Source: Halostreptopolyspora alba
GTDB lineage: Bacteria > Actinomycetota > Actinomycetes > Streptosporangiales > Streptosporangiaceae
Length of the DNA stretch: 64,000 bases
Assembly: GCA_003725585.1 (NCBI GenBank)
Contig: RJMB01000007.1
Coordinates: forward strand, 119,784 to 183,783
Reading direction: 5' to 3'
A program made the translations under genes and the position numbers. Below are positions 9,401-17,062 of the stretch, one piece after another (the first letter of the stretch is position 1; each line of letters begins with the position of its first letter). Under the pieces are notes generated by a model. That model searched no databases and had not been told where the DNA came from. It saw only the letters and a program-made list of their open reading frames with translations.

Positions 9401-10543
9401 GACGCGACACTGGTCGTGACGCCAACGCCAGCTACCGCGACCGCCAAAGCCGGGGAACCGGTGACGGTGAGCTGGAAGGTGGAGAAGCGGGGCAAGGACC
9501 AGTTCGACGCCGCGAGCCTGGTCGTCCCGCCCTTCGCCCAGGGCACGATCGTGCAGGCGAAAGTCGGCTCCTCCGTGGTCAAACCCAAGACGACGGAGGA
9601 GGGGGTGCGGGTTCCCCTTCCCGACATCAACACCACCCCGGCCACCGTGGATGTGCAACTGTTCGTCGCCGCGGCTACGGCGGCGGGCACGGTCGACGTG
9701 ATGGCATGGGGGGAGACGTCCTCGACCGGAGCCACGGACCGCGAACCGGTCAAGCTGACGGTCACCCGTGAGCGGACGTTGGCCCTCACCTACGACAAGT
9801 CACCCGACATAGTTCCCGGCGAGCCGGCGGAGCTCGCCTTCACGGTGGACAACACGGGCCCCTCGGACTGTGAGGAGGTACTGTGCACCATCGACCCCGC
9901 CTCGGCCTTCCGGCTGCGGGAGGCCAAGCGGGACGGCTGGCCCGTGCAGGTCGACCAGCTCAACGGAAACTGGCAGATCAACCTGGGCCTGATCGAGGCC
10001 GCGGGGCACACCCAGATCGTCGCCAGCGCGGATGTCGACCCCGCGTTGCCGGCGCCCACGGTCAGGGTCCCGGCGAAGCTGTCCACCTCGGAGACCGGAA
10101 CGACCTACACCACCAACGGCGACCCGGACCGCCCGGTCGCCCCGTCCTCGGATCTCAAACTGACCGCCGACCGCGCGCCCAAGCAGGTGATCCTCGGCGA
10201 CAACGCTGTCTACGGCTGGACGGTGGAGAATGACGAGGGGCCATCGGTGGCGGCGGACCTCACCCTGACGGTCACCATCAAGGCCACCGGGACCACCGTG
10301 ACCGTGGACCAGAACAACGCACCCGACTTCACCATCACCAGTCCGAGTCCGAACACCACCGTGCTCACCTGGACGGGCACCCTGTCACCGGACTACACCA
10401 AATCGCTGATCGCGGCGGTCAGCACCGCTACGGCCGCGGGGAACCTGCAGGTGACAGCGAAACTCACCCAGAAGGACCCGAGAACGGGGAAGGGCGTCGA
10501 ACGCGCGACTCCGACCACGACCATCACGCGGGTAACCGTGTAA
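6422..10543 (+). CDS. giant RCC1-like / DUF11-repeat protein with one central membrane segment
   Basis: A 1373-residue protein. Residues about 35-335 are tryptophan/glycine-rich repeats of the RCC1 beta-propeller type (blocks such as HVWGPND, VYCWSKW, HVWGLKG and TVWDHAD). A DUF11-like Ig domain follows at about 340-455, then a single hydrophobic segment at about 470-490 and an eight-glycine linker. After a strongly basic stretch come about seven more DUF11-like domains with recurring NTGPS / NSGPS / NAGPS turns. There is no N-terminal signal peptide and no C-terminal sorting signal. ATG 6422 is chosen over ATG 6416 because AAGGA ends at 6415. Function unknown; possibly an adhesion or scaffold protein. 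The RCC1 part uses more A/T-ending codons than the repeats. Confidence 0.8.
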   Translation: MESTVLAEGLPEQRSGEAEETPLAPSGRLLYRGRQDYNVRFVPPILALGGVTQFDTSGSCAAAVRHGRVHTWPDDWGMPIPQEQQGSITKVCVSEYMDHMLALDSAGHVHVWGPNDCAGDIRKYMPDNVQKGGVTDIATSPRYGVAAIGNRVYCWSKWNDQRELEFGQRVLQTETHKAVVVVRTADNTLHYRYVDNMGWVEFEELKIPEDLKNRKFFDVSLRGGMAMGLTDNGEAHVWGLKGRYRHMEPNAVDVAAGTYFAYACFKDGTATVWDHADDGSLLDSTYPGPPAEQRSDGFWVKRIDFGVSSVLEVSGAGIYWALGMAPSVACHPVLDRGVATPEKVKPNSDMYYSWDLGNLGPATAKNIVVTVELPPGVTLHPNYNDWPPEKRPKKAGENRYQFRIEDQDEMEGGWTPPLMVRVSPDAGGDLVATASVTADHMDSDPPSELTCPAKATVSADGTDWQSLARDWAIFLSLAAAAGALYAAAAFCHPPGGGGGGGGNTSRFNNRDRNKNKNQRAKLDLDASARPSNPKAGDEVTLTFKLKNTDTKNSAKAAFLNVFVPKGVRITRVSGGEQVGDSAAYWAAGSLGTEESATMKVTAKVDADPPGEVIAVGSSGAFNASPVVKTTTVRPKPKISWSLSRGKAAPEEVQPGQEVVLSWDLTNSGPSPVRDGTFTVTVPRGLESPVVRVNGSRVETTPKGNQLVATLPTLEAKAQPVPVTVTGTVAQKPPGDLTTQLQLHAANASPDTLSKSATAKVVTIVTVSGGPVGTPVAGRELGYTWSVQNTGKVEALDVVLTATLPPESEATFLDATGGVTPKDSKLEWKVGSLPPNRSFDAAFHVKLDHGMAGKPTSFTGEATAENARKDSKTLPDNVSEKHRLGVHAEVSSSTVRNGDPVTFTFELTNAGPSDAHDVSVAVGSEAPMTEQKILDPQGREVSSPFTIEKLEPNKPQKVTLSGKAPSCSSFVGKLDLTPRDEATVTGSRSVTVQRDATLVVTPTPATATAKAGEPVTVSWKVEKRGKDQFDAASLVVPPFAQGTIVQAKVGSSVVKPKTTEEGVRVPLPDINTTPATVDVQLFVAAATAAGTVDVMAWGETSSTGATDREPVKLTVTRERTLALTYDKSPDIVPGEPAELAFTVDNTGPSDCEEVLCTIDPASAFRLREAKRDGWPVQVDQLNGNWQINLGLIEAAGHTQIVASADVDPALPAPTVRVPAKLSTSETGTTYTTNGDPDRPVAPSSDLKLTADRAPKQVILGDNAVYGWTVENDEGPSVAADLTLTVTIKATGTTVTVDQNNAPDFTITSPSPNTTVLTWTGTLSPDYTKSLIAAVSTATAAGNLQVTAKLTQKDPRTGKGVERATPTTTITRVTV

Positions 10544-10716
10544 TAGCCGCGGCACCCGCTGGGGATGCCGTCACGACCGGGCGTGGTCGAGCGAACCGCG
10601 CCCGGTCCGGCGGGGCGGCGCCGAGCACGGCTTTCCGGTACGCGGATCCGTGTCCAGCTCTTCCAGAACCATCGGAAGGGGGCGCCGGATCGCCACCGCG
10701 GACGCGAGGAACGGGG

Positions 10717-11412
10717 TTATCCGGTCAGGCCCGCCTGGTGGGCGAGAATGGCGGCTTCGACGCGGTTGCGGACCTGGAGTACGAGCATGAGGTCGCTGAC
10801 GTAACCCTTGACCGTGCCTTCGGACAGGTGCAGCCGTCGACCGATCTCGGCGTTGGAGGCGCCGGTGGCCAGGACGCTGAGGATGTGCCGCTGGCGCTCG
10901 GTCAGGGCGGCGATCCGTTGGGTCGCTTCGTTCGTGTGGTCGGCGGCGCGGGGACCGTAGGTGGCCACGACCCACCGGGCGACTCTGGGCGACAGAGCCA
11001 TGCCGCCCGAGGCCGCGGCGCGGACCCCCATGACCATCTCCTCCGGCCCGGCGGTCTTGAGGAGGAAGCCGGCCGCCCCCGCGGCGAGCGCCTGCTCGAC
11101 GTAGGCGGTGCGCGAGAACGTCGTGAGCATCACCACGGCCAGGTTCGGGGCGGTTGTGCGCAGTGTCCTCAGCGCTTCCAGACCGTCGCGGTGGGGCATA
11201 CGGATGTCCATGAGGGCGACGTCGGCCCTGTTCTCCGCCGCCCAGCGACATGCCGCGAGGCCGTCCGGTTCCTGGCCCGCGACCGTGATCGCCTCGTCGG
11301 ACTCCAGAATCGAACACACGGTCCGCAGGGCGAGGGCGTCGTCGTCGACGAGCAGGACACGGATTTCGTCCCGCTCGTCCCTCTCGGGCCGCATCTCCGC
11401 CAGATCGTCCAA
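10717..11412 (-). CDS. NarL/LuxR-family response regulator
   Basis: A 231-residue two-component response regulator. The receiver domain has the acidic pocket VDDD, phospho-acceptor Asp in LMDIRMP, Thr in MLTTF and Lys in LLKTA. After a linker comes a LuxR-type helix-turn-helix (LTERQRHILSVLATGASNAE ... LHLSEGTVKGYVSDLM). It lies just downstream of its kinase on the same strand, separated by 2 bases if the TTG at 11412 is the start; that codon has AGGA 6 bases upstream. ATG 11394 is the alternative, but the GGCGGAG before it abuts the codon. It probably controls the kinase operon and/or the divergent serine hydrolase. Confidence 0.88.
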   Translation of the reverse strand: MDDLAEMRPERDERDEIRVLLVDDDALALRTVCSILESDEAITVAGQEPDGLAACRWAAENRADVALMDIRMPHRDGLEALRTLRTTAPNLAVVMLTTFSRTAYVEQALAAGAAGFLLKTAGPEEMVMGVRAAASGGMALSPRVARWVVATYGPRAADHTNEATQRIAALTERQRHILSVLATGASNAEIGRRLHLSEGTVKGYVSDLMLVLQVRNRVEAAILAHQAGLTG

Positions 11413-11414
11413 GG

Positions 11415-12845
11415 TCAGTCCTGTTCGGCCGGAATCGTTGCCGTGTGGGCGACGGTCCCGTCGGTGAAACACACCTGGAAGACGTCGACCCGTTCGAAAA
11501 ACGACACGCTCTCCTCGTAGTAGCGGCAGTCCCGCGTGGGTTCGTCGGCCACGGGTGCCTCATGCATCTCCACCGGCGGGAGCAGCCGCTCGGCCTGGGC
11601 CTGGTCCTGCCCGGTGTGGATCCGGGCGAACCGGTCGGGCGCCAGAACGGAGGCGACGGTGGTGAACGTGAAGACGGCGACCACCAGCAGAAGGGTGCAC
11701 AGGAGTACGGCCAGTGGGGCCAGCACGAGCGCCCACAGGCTGCGGCGCCGGCGACGCGTGATCCGCGCGCGGTGGAGGTCGGGTTCCAGGTCCTCGTCCA
11801 ACGCCTCGGTCGGGGCCGTGAGGGAGGGGGCACCGGCGACGGGAATGGTGGCCACCAGTTCGAACCGCCCGTCGAGCGAGTGCCGTTCCAGGTGCCCGCC
11901 GAGGACACGGATCCGCTCCGCCAGCGTGGGCAATCCCCGCCCCCCTGAGGGGATGGAGGCGGGAGCCGTGGGGGTCGCGTCAGCTTCCGGAATCGGGTTT
12001 CCTACGGTGACGCGCACCGTTTCTTCCCGCCGCCGGACGGTCACGTCCACCGGGGCACCGGGCGCGTGTTTGGCGGCGTTCGTCAGGGATTCCTTGACCA
12101 GCCGGTGGACCGTGCGGTGGCTGAGGGCGTGGCGAGGTTCGGACGGGTCGCACCATGACGGGTCGATGTCGTGATGGACGACCATTCCGGCCGACTCGGC
12201 CTCGGCGATGAGGGCGGTCAGGGACCCCTCGGGGAGCTCGGGGGGCAGACGCGGCTGTTCCGCTCCGAGTAGGGAGACGATCTCGTGCAGCCGCTCGGTG
12301 GCCTCGGTGGCGGCCGTGCGGAGCCTGGTGATGTCGGCGCGCGGCGGTGGGTCCGCTGCCGGCGAGGATGCCTTGACTTCCAGGGCGGATGCGCGCATGG
12401 CGATGAGCGCCATGTCGTGGCCGAGGGAATCGTGCATCTCGGCGGCGATTTGGGCGCGCTCGGCGGCCCTGGCCTCGGCGTCGACCGCTCGCTGCCTACT
12501 GTCCAGGGCCCAGGCGAGCCGCCAGCCCGTCTCCCGGTACCGTGCGCGGTCGTCCAGGTGGCGACCGAGCGTGTAGGGAAGCGCCACGGCCAGGGCGCAG
12601 GCGGAGCCGTTGGCGATGATCAGCAGGGTCTGCGTTCCGTGGAGTGCCGCGGCCCCGCAGCCGAGGGCGAGTGAGGCGCCCGCGACGAGGCAGAGCACAG
12701 TGGCGCGCGCCCGCCAGTGTCCCAGGACGAACGCGGCCGTCCCCACGACGAGCACGGCCATCGGGTAGAAGGGCGCGGCAAGGCAGGACACGGCCATCCC
12801 CGCCGCCAACAGCGGTCCCGCCCGGCCGTGAGCGCGTTCGGTCAT
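11415..12845 (-). CDS. NarL-type sensor histidine kinase with C-terminal extracytoplasmic extension
   Basis: A 476-residue kinase. Four or so N-terminal membrane helices (residues about 8-110) precede a HisKA_3 dimerisation domain with the phospho-acceptor His in AEMHDSLGHDM (near residue 138). A HATPase domain ends in the GGRGLPTLAERI G-box. Unusually, after the ATPase there is another strong membrane helix (about 367-398) and then about 75 more residues with two cysteines (RDCRYYEE and QVCFTDG). That tail should lie outside the cell. The ATG at 12845 is used; the frame is open further upstream but overlaps the divergent promoter region. It pairs with the downstream regulator. Confidence 0.87.
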   Translation of the reverse strand: MTERAHGRAGPLLAAGMAVSCLAAPFYPMAVLVVGTAAFVLGHWRARATVLCLVAGASLALGCGAAALHGTQTLLIIANGSACALAVALPYTLGRHLDDRARYRETGWRLAWALDSRQRAVDAEARAAERAQIAAEMHDSLGHDMALIAMRASALEVKASSPAADPPPRADITRLRTAATEATERLHEIVSLLGAEQPRLPPELPEGSLTALIAEAESAGMVVHHDIDPSWCDPSEPRHALSHRTVHRLVKESLTNAAKHAPGAPVDVTVRRREETVRVTVGNPIPEADATPTAPASIPSGGRGLPTLAERIRVLGGHLERHSLDGRFELVATIPVAGAPSLTAPTEALDEDLEPDLHRARITRRRRRSLWALVLAPLAVLLCTLLLVVAVFTFTTVASVLAPDRFARIHTGQDQAQAERLLPPVEMHEAPVADEPTRDCRYYEESVSFFERVDVFQVCFTDGTVAHTATIPAEQD

Positions 12846-12953
12846 GTGTCGAGCATAGGGACCGGGGACGCGGCTCCGGAACCGACGAAAGTTGGGTAAG
12901 TTCGGATTTTCGTTGGTGTCGCCGCAGGTCAGAAGCCTCGTAGCGTGCCGGGT

Positions 12954-14453
12954 ATGACAAAGTTCGTCCCTCGCGCTCTCGGTGTTATCAGTGTCCTCGG
13001 CGCGGTACTGCTCACCGCTCCACCGCCGCCCGCGCAGGCGGGCACCCCCGACACGTCGTCGACGGTCGAGGACTACCTGGCGGATGCCCTGGAGGACGGG
13101 GTACCGGGGATCGCGGTCGCCGTCATCCACGGCGACGAGGTCATTGACGTAAGCGCGGCCGGCACGGCGGGAAACGGGGCGCCGATGACGAGTGACACGC
13201 TGTTGCGGATCGAGTCGCTGTCCAAGTCGTTCACCGCGGCGGCCGTGATGCAACAGGTCGAGGAGGAGCGGATCGAGCTGGATCAACCGGTTCGGCGTTA
13301 CCTGCCCGAGTTCAACATCGACGACCCCCGCGCCGACCAGATCACCGTCCGCCACCTACTGACCCAGACCTCAGGGATGTCGGACGGTACCGCGCCGCCC
13401 CTGTACCGCTCGGACGTCACCACCCTGGAGGAGTCGGTGGCCCGGCTGGACGAAGCCACCCTGACGGCCGACCCCGGTGCCGAGTTCCACTACCACAACC
13501 CCAACTACCACGTGTTGGCTCGGATGGTGGAGGTCGTTTCGGGTGAGGACTTCGGCGACCACCTCGAACAGCGGATCTTCGAACCTCTCGGAATGGAGGC
13601 GACCCGGGACACCTCGATGGGGACCGAACGGGTCCCGGGGATGGCCGAGGGGCACACGATGGCCTTCGGCCACGCCTTCCCCTCCGGAGGTGTCGACTAC
13701 TTCAGTGACGGCTCCGGCGGGGTGGTCTCCTCCGCCCACGACATGGCGCGGTGGCTGTGGATGAACAACAACGGCGGTCTCAGTCCGGACGGGGAGCGGA
13801 TCCTCAGCGAGGAGAGTCTCGCCGAGATGCACCGGCCCCAGGGTCCGGACGGCGCCGACTACGGGTTCGGGTGGTACCACGCGGAATCGGCCGAGGGGCC
13901 TCCCGTACGTACCTCGCACAGCGGTGCCGGTTCCGGGTTCAGCGCCTACCAAGGGCTGTTCCCCGACTCGGACCACGCCGTCGTGGTGCTGACGAACCAT
14001 GGGGCGGGACTCACCGCGCCACAAGCCTCGATCCTGGCGCAGAACCTGCTGGCGGAGCTGCGGGAGGACATACCCCGCATCACCGAACAGCGCGATGCGC
14101 GCACCGATCTGGTTCTGGCCGGCCTCACCCTGCTGACCCTGGCCGCGGTGGTTTCGGGGCTGGTCCGGGCGCGTCGATGGGCCGAGCGGCGCCGCGGAGC
14201 CTCCGTTCTCGTCACCGCGCTACGCCTGGTACCGCTCGCGTTGGCGGTCGCGCTCGTCGCGAGTGTGCCCACGTTCCAACTCCTGGCCACCGGTCGCACC
14301 GCGCCCTGGCCGCTGCTGTTCAGCGTGCTGCCCGTCGGGGTGGTGTGGCTGTTCGTCCTCGGAATCGGTAGTGCCGCCGTCCTGGCCCTGCGTATCGGCC
14401 ACTGCCTGAGTGCGTCGACGCGCCCGCACCGGCCGGACCGATCCCTCGGTTGA
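12954..14453 (+). CDS. secreted/membrane-anchored serine hydrolase, beta-lactamase (class C/AmpC) fold
   Basis: A 499-residue protein. Signal peptide at residues 1 to about 27 (ends PAQA), then a beta-lactamase-like serine hydrolase domain with the SLSK nucleophile motif (SxxK), the YHN (YxN) motif and HSGAGSG near the third-motif position. The C-terminal 130 residues hold three or four membrane helices with basic loops. The family includes D-aminopeptidases, esterases and penicillin-binding-like enzymes; hydrolysis of an antibiotic is not implied. It is transcribed divergently from the histidine kinase 108 bases away, suggesting it is a target of that system. ATG 12954 is favoured over GTG 12945 because it starts directly at the n-region of the signal. 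Confidence 0.87.
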   Translation: MTKFVPRALGVISVLGAVLLTAPPPPAQAGTPDTSSTVEDYLADALEDGVPGIAVAVIHGDEVIDVSAAGTAGNGAPMTSDTLLRIESLSKSFTAAAVMQQVEEERIELDQPVRRYLPEFNIDDPRADQITVRHLLTQTSGMSDGTAPPLYRSDVTTLEESVARLDEATLTADPGAEFHYHNPNYHVLARMVEVVSGEDFGDHLEQRIFEPLGMEATRDTSMGTERVPGMAEGHTMAFGHAFPSGGVDYFSDGSGGVVSSAHDMARWLWMNNNGGLSPDGERILSEESLAEMHRPQGPDGADYGFGWYHAESAEGPPVRTSHSGAGSGFSAYQGLFPDSDHAVVVLTNHGAGLTAPQASILAQNLLAELREDIPRITEQRDARTDLVLAGLTLLTLAAVVSGLVRARRWAERRRGASVLVTALRLVPLALAVALVASVPTFQLLATGRTAPWPLLFSVLPVGVVWLFVLGIGSAAVLALRIGHCLSASTRPHRPDRSLG

Positions 14454-14712
14454 GGTCTGCGCGCTTGGGTCTCCCACGGTTCGGGACAGCAGCGCGGACT
14501 CCCGGGACGGAGAACCGTGACGGTGTCTGCGCTCGGTAGGGCCGGTGGGCGGATTCCCACGCCACGGGTTATGGAGTCTCTCGGCCGCCTCGTGCGGGGG
14601 TTGGGGGAGTGGCGTCGTGCCGGGGAGAGTCGCCCAGCACCGCCTCGTAGTGGCCCAGCAGGATGCGCGGCGTCTCGTTGAGCGCTTCCTGGTCGGTGGG
14701 GTGGTCGCCAGT
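14454..14712. other. intergenic region with possible minus-strand gene debris
   Basis: No intact gene. Between about 14600 and 14700 the minus strand reads EALNETPRILLGHYEAVLG with G/C-ending codons, which looks like the end of a once-coding frame but was not recognised. It abuts the plus-strand SDR tail, consistent with rearranged debris. Confidence 0.3.
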
Positions 14713-14961
14713 CCCGGACACGCCGCCTACACCACCACACCGGCCGGCCGGCTGCGGCAGCGTTTCGCCGAGCAGGACGGGAGACAGGCCAACGACCCCG
14801 TCCGGGCCGCGCGGGTGATCCTGAGAGCCGTCGAGGACCCGGAAAGCCCACTGCGACTCCCGCTCGGACCGGAGGCCATCGACCGCATCCGCGAGAAGAT
14901 CACGGGCCAGGCCGAGGATCTCGACAGCTACGAGACCCTCGCGCGAGACACACGGTTCTGA
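14713..14961 (+). pseudogene. orphan C-terminal tail of a short-chain dehydrogenase
   Basis: About 82 residues matching only the end of a long-SDR oxidoreductase. The pieces GRLRQRFAEQDGRQANDPVR, AARVILRAVEDPESPLRLPL and GPEAIDRIREKI are the usual tail in which the substrate lid is followed by the PLRLPLG segment and an acidic C-terminus. No Rossmann half or YxxxK motif is found upstream on this strand, and the open frame upstream to 14545 has non-coding composition. It is therefore a truncated remnant. No start codon or ribosome site is assigned. Confidence 0.7.
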
Positions 14962-15011
14962 AGGGTGGTCGGTGACGTGGTGGCCGGTCGAGGCGGTGCG
15001 TTCCTCACCGC

Positions 15012-16208
15012 CTAATCTCCGGGTCGTTGATGGCGAGTGGTCAGGTTCCGCCAAGCGTGCTCGACGGCGGTCCGCGACATGGCGGCGATCGGCATGCTCA
15101 GGCCCATCGCCACCTCGCGGGGCAGTCGACTCTGCCCGTCGAGGAAGGCCAGGACGTCCCCGAGCCGGTTGTCGGAGAACAGGCCAGCGAAGAAGTCGGC
15201 GCCGCGGACACGGCCGAGGTCCAGGGCGGCGAGCATGATCGCGTCCATCGCCAGATGGCGCGGTCGGTGCGGCACGGGGGGCACGGGTACACGGTCGTGT
15301 TCCAGCGCGCGGGCCACGGCCGCCGTCTGCCGCGACACCCCACTGAACGTGTATCCGGTGGAGGGGCGTGTGGCACCGCCGGCGGTCCCCACCCGGAAGA
15401 GGCGGTGCCCCCTTCGGGTGGGAAAGTGGGCGTCGGTCATCGGGATGGTGCCCTGTTCGGAGGCGATCACCTCCACGCCGCCCAGATCAACCATGGCGCA
15501 GTAGTCACCCAGGGCCCGCTCGTACTGGGGTGTGGTCAGCGCGTGGCGCCCGAACTCGGTGTACTCCACCAGCGCCTCGTTGTCGGAGAGGGGAAGCACG
15601 TATCCGAAGGCCACCCCGTGCTCGGGCTGGGGTGGGCGCAGGTCCATCAGTACGGCCCTGTCCGGGGCGAAGGAGCCCGCGGCGGCACGCACGAACCAGC
15701 CGCGGAAGTGCTGCAGGAGCCGGGTGCGGCCCGCGGTCGTCGGGGCGCTGGGGCGGGAGTCGAAGACCCAGCGCGCGGTGTGGCGCACCTGGCGGCCCGC
15801 CGGGGTCTCGGCGAGCACGGTGGCGTACTCGGGCTCCTCCACCACGGACGTGACCCGCAGGGTGAGCTGGTCGAGGTGGCGGTCGGCGCGCTCACGCACA
15901 CGTCTGTCCACGTCGGCGGAGCGGAGCATCTTGTACACGTAGGGCGCCGCCGACGAACGGTACTCGGTCCCCTCCGGCCCGATCACCGCCAGATCGTCCC
16001 AGCGCGCGGTCAACAGGTCGTCCCACCTGCCACCGTCGGCCTCCCAGAAGCACCACGTGCGGGGAACCGGGCTGGTGGGACCCGGCGGCGGCTCCACCAG
16101 CGCGCCGCGCAGGGGACGCGCCCGTCGAGCGTTGACGTCGACCATGCGATCGGCCAAGCTGAGTCCCGCGGCTCCGCCACCGACGATCACCAGGTCGTAC
16201 TCGGGCAT
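15012..16208 (-). CDS. crtY: lycopene beta-cyclase
   Basis: A 398-residue flavoprotein. The N-terminus has the dinucleotide-binding GGGAAGLSLA, then PRTWCFWE, DSRP, VEYTEF and TRPSTGYTF, all typical of CrtY-type lycopene cyclases. These close both psi ends of lycopene into beta rings, giving beta-carotene, at the membrane surface. It is divergent from crtT (65-base gap), the crtY-crtT-crtU arrangement known from Streptomyces isorenieratene clusters. ATG 16208 puts the Rossmann motif at residue 10. The product would be the substrate of the CrtU encoded next to it. Confidence 0.92.
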   Translation of the reverse strand: MPEYDLVIVGGGAAGLSLADRMVDVNARRARPLRGALVEPPPGPTSPVPRTWCFWEADGGRWDDLLTARWDDLAVIGPEGTEYRSSAAPYVYKMLRSADVDRRVRERADRHLDQLTLRVTSVVEEPEYATVLAETPAGRQVRHTARWVFDSRPSAPTTAGRTRLLQHFRGWFVRAAAGSFAPDRAVLMDLRPPQPEHGVAFGYVLPLSDNEALVEYTEFGRHALTTPQYERALGDYCAMVDLGGVEVIASEQGTIPMTDAHFPTRRGHRLFRVGTAGGATRPSTGYTFSGVSRQTAAVARALEHDRVPVPPVPHRPRHLAMDAIMLAALDLGRVRGADFFAGLFSDNRLGDVLAFLDGQSRLPREVAMGLSMPIAAMSRTAVEHAWRNLTTRHQRPGD

Positions 16209-16273
16209 GCCCCCAGGATGCCGCAGCGGGTTTCACGGGACGGGTACCGACGCGACCACGACCGCGGGGGGCG

Positions 16274-17062
16274 ATGACAGTCTCGACCGAACACACGGGG
16301 GCCTTGACGACCGGTGCGGTCACCGACGGGTTCGACCACGCGTCGACCTCCTACGACCGCCTGGTCGCCATCAACCCCGGCTACCACCGCGACCTGCGCG
16401 TGTCCGCGCGGCGGCTGCGGCTGCCCGACAGGGGGAGGGGGCTGGCGCTGCTGGACCTGGGCTGCGGGACCGGGGCCTCGACGTCCGCGCTACTGCGCGC
16501 CGCGCCCGAGGCGCGGATCCTGGGGGTGGACGTGTCCCGGGGCATGCTCGATGTCGCCAGGGCCAAACGGTGGCCCGACCACGTCTCCTTCCGGCCGGCC
16601 CGCGCGGAGGAGATCACCCCGGCGTGGGTACGCGAGCACCTGGGCGGGCCGGCCGACGCCGTGTTCGCGGCCTACCTGATCCGCAACGTCCCCGATCCCG
16701 ACGCGCTGCTGTCGACCATCGGGGCAGTCCTGCGGCCGGGCGGGCGCGTGGCCCTGCACGAGTACTCCGTGGCCGACTCCGCATCGGCGGGACTGCTCTG
16801 GTCGGCCGTGTGCTGGGGAGTGGTGATTCCCGCGGGACGAGTGCTGACCGGGCGCTCGGACCTGTTCCGCTACTTGTGGAGCAGTGTGCGGGAGTTCGAC
16901 GGCCGTGCCCGACTGCTCCGGCGCATGCGGGACGGCGGCCTGGAAGCGGTGGGATGCGCACCTCTGCCGGGGTGGTGGTACGGCATCACCCACACGTTCG
17001 TCGGGCGCCGCCCCCTCCCGCCGGGCCGGGACGCGCCGACCGTCGAGGACCGACGTGGGTGA
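16274..17062 (+). CDS. crtT: class I SAM-dependent methyltransferase of the carotenoid cluster
   Basis: A 262-residue methyltransferase with motif I LDLGCGTGAS, acidic end of beta-2 in GVDVS, and the post-motif block AAYLIRNVPDPDALL that resembles UbiE/CrtT-type enzymes. It sits between crtY and crtU in the same order as crtT of Streptomyces griseus and S. coelicolor, whose exact role is not settled. It overlaps crtU by 8 bases. Because CrtU alone can supply the aryl-ring methyl rearrangement, the substrate of this enzyme is open; carotenoid or quinone methylation are both possible. Confidence 0.85.
   Translation: MTVSTEHTGALTTGAVTDGFDHASTSYDRLVAINPGYHRDLRVSARRLRLPDRGRGLALLDLGCGTGASTSALLRAAPEARILGVDVSRGMLDVARAKRWPDHVSFRPARAEEITPAWVREHLGGPADAVFAAYLIRNVPDPDALLSTIGAVLRPGGRVALHEYSVADSASAGLLWSAVCWGVVIPAGRVLTGRSDLFRYLWSSVREFDGRARLLRRMRDGGLEAVGCAPLPGWWYGITHTFVGRRPLPPGRDAPTVEDRRG

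Noticed and set aside
12954..14453. Antibiotic-resistance beta-lactamase
   Set aside because: The class C-like fold with C-terminal membrane helices fits the broad serine hydrolase / D-aminopeptidase group; nothing points to drug hydrolysis.
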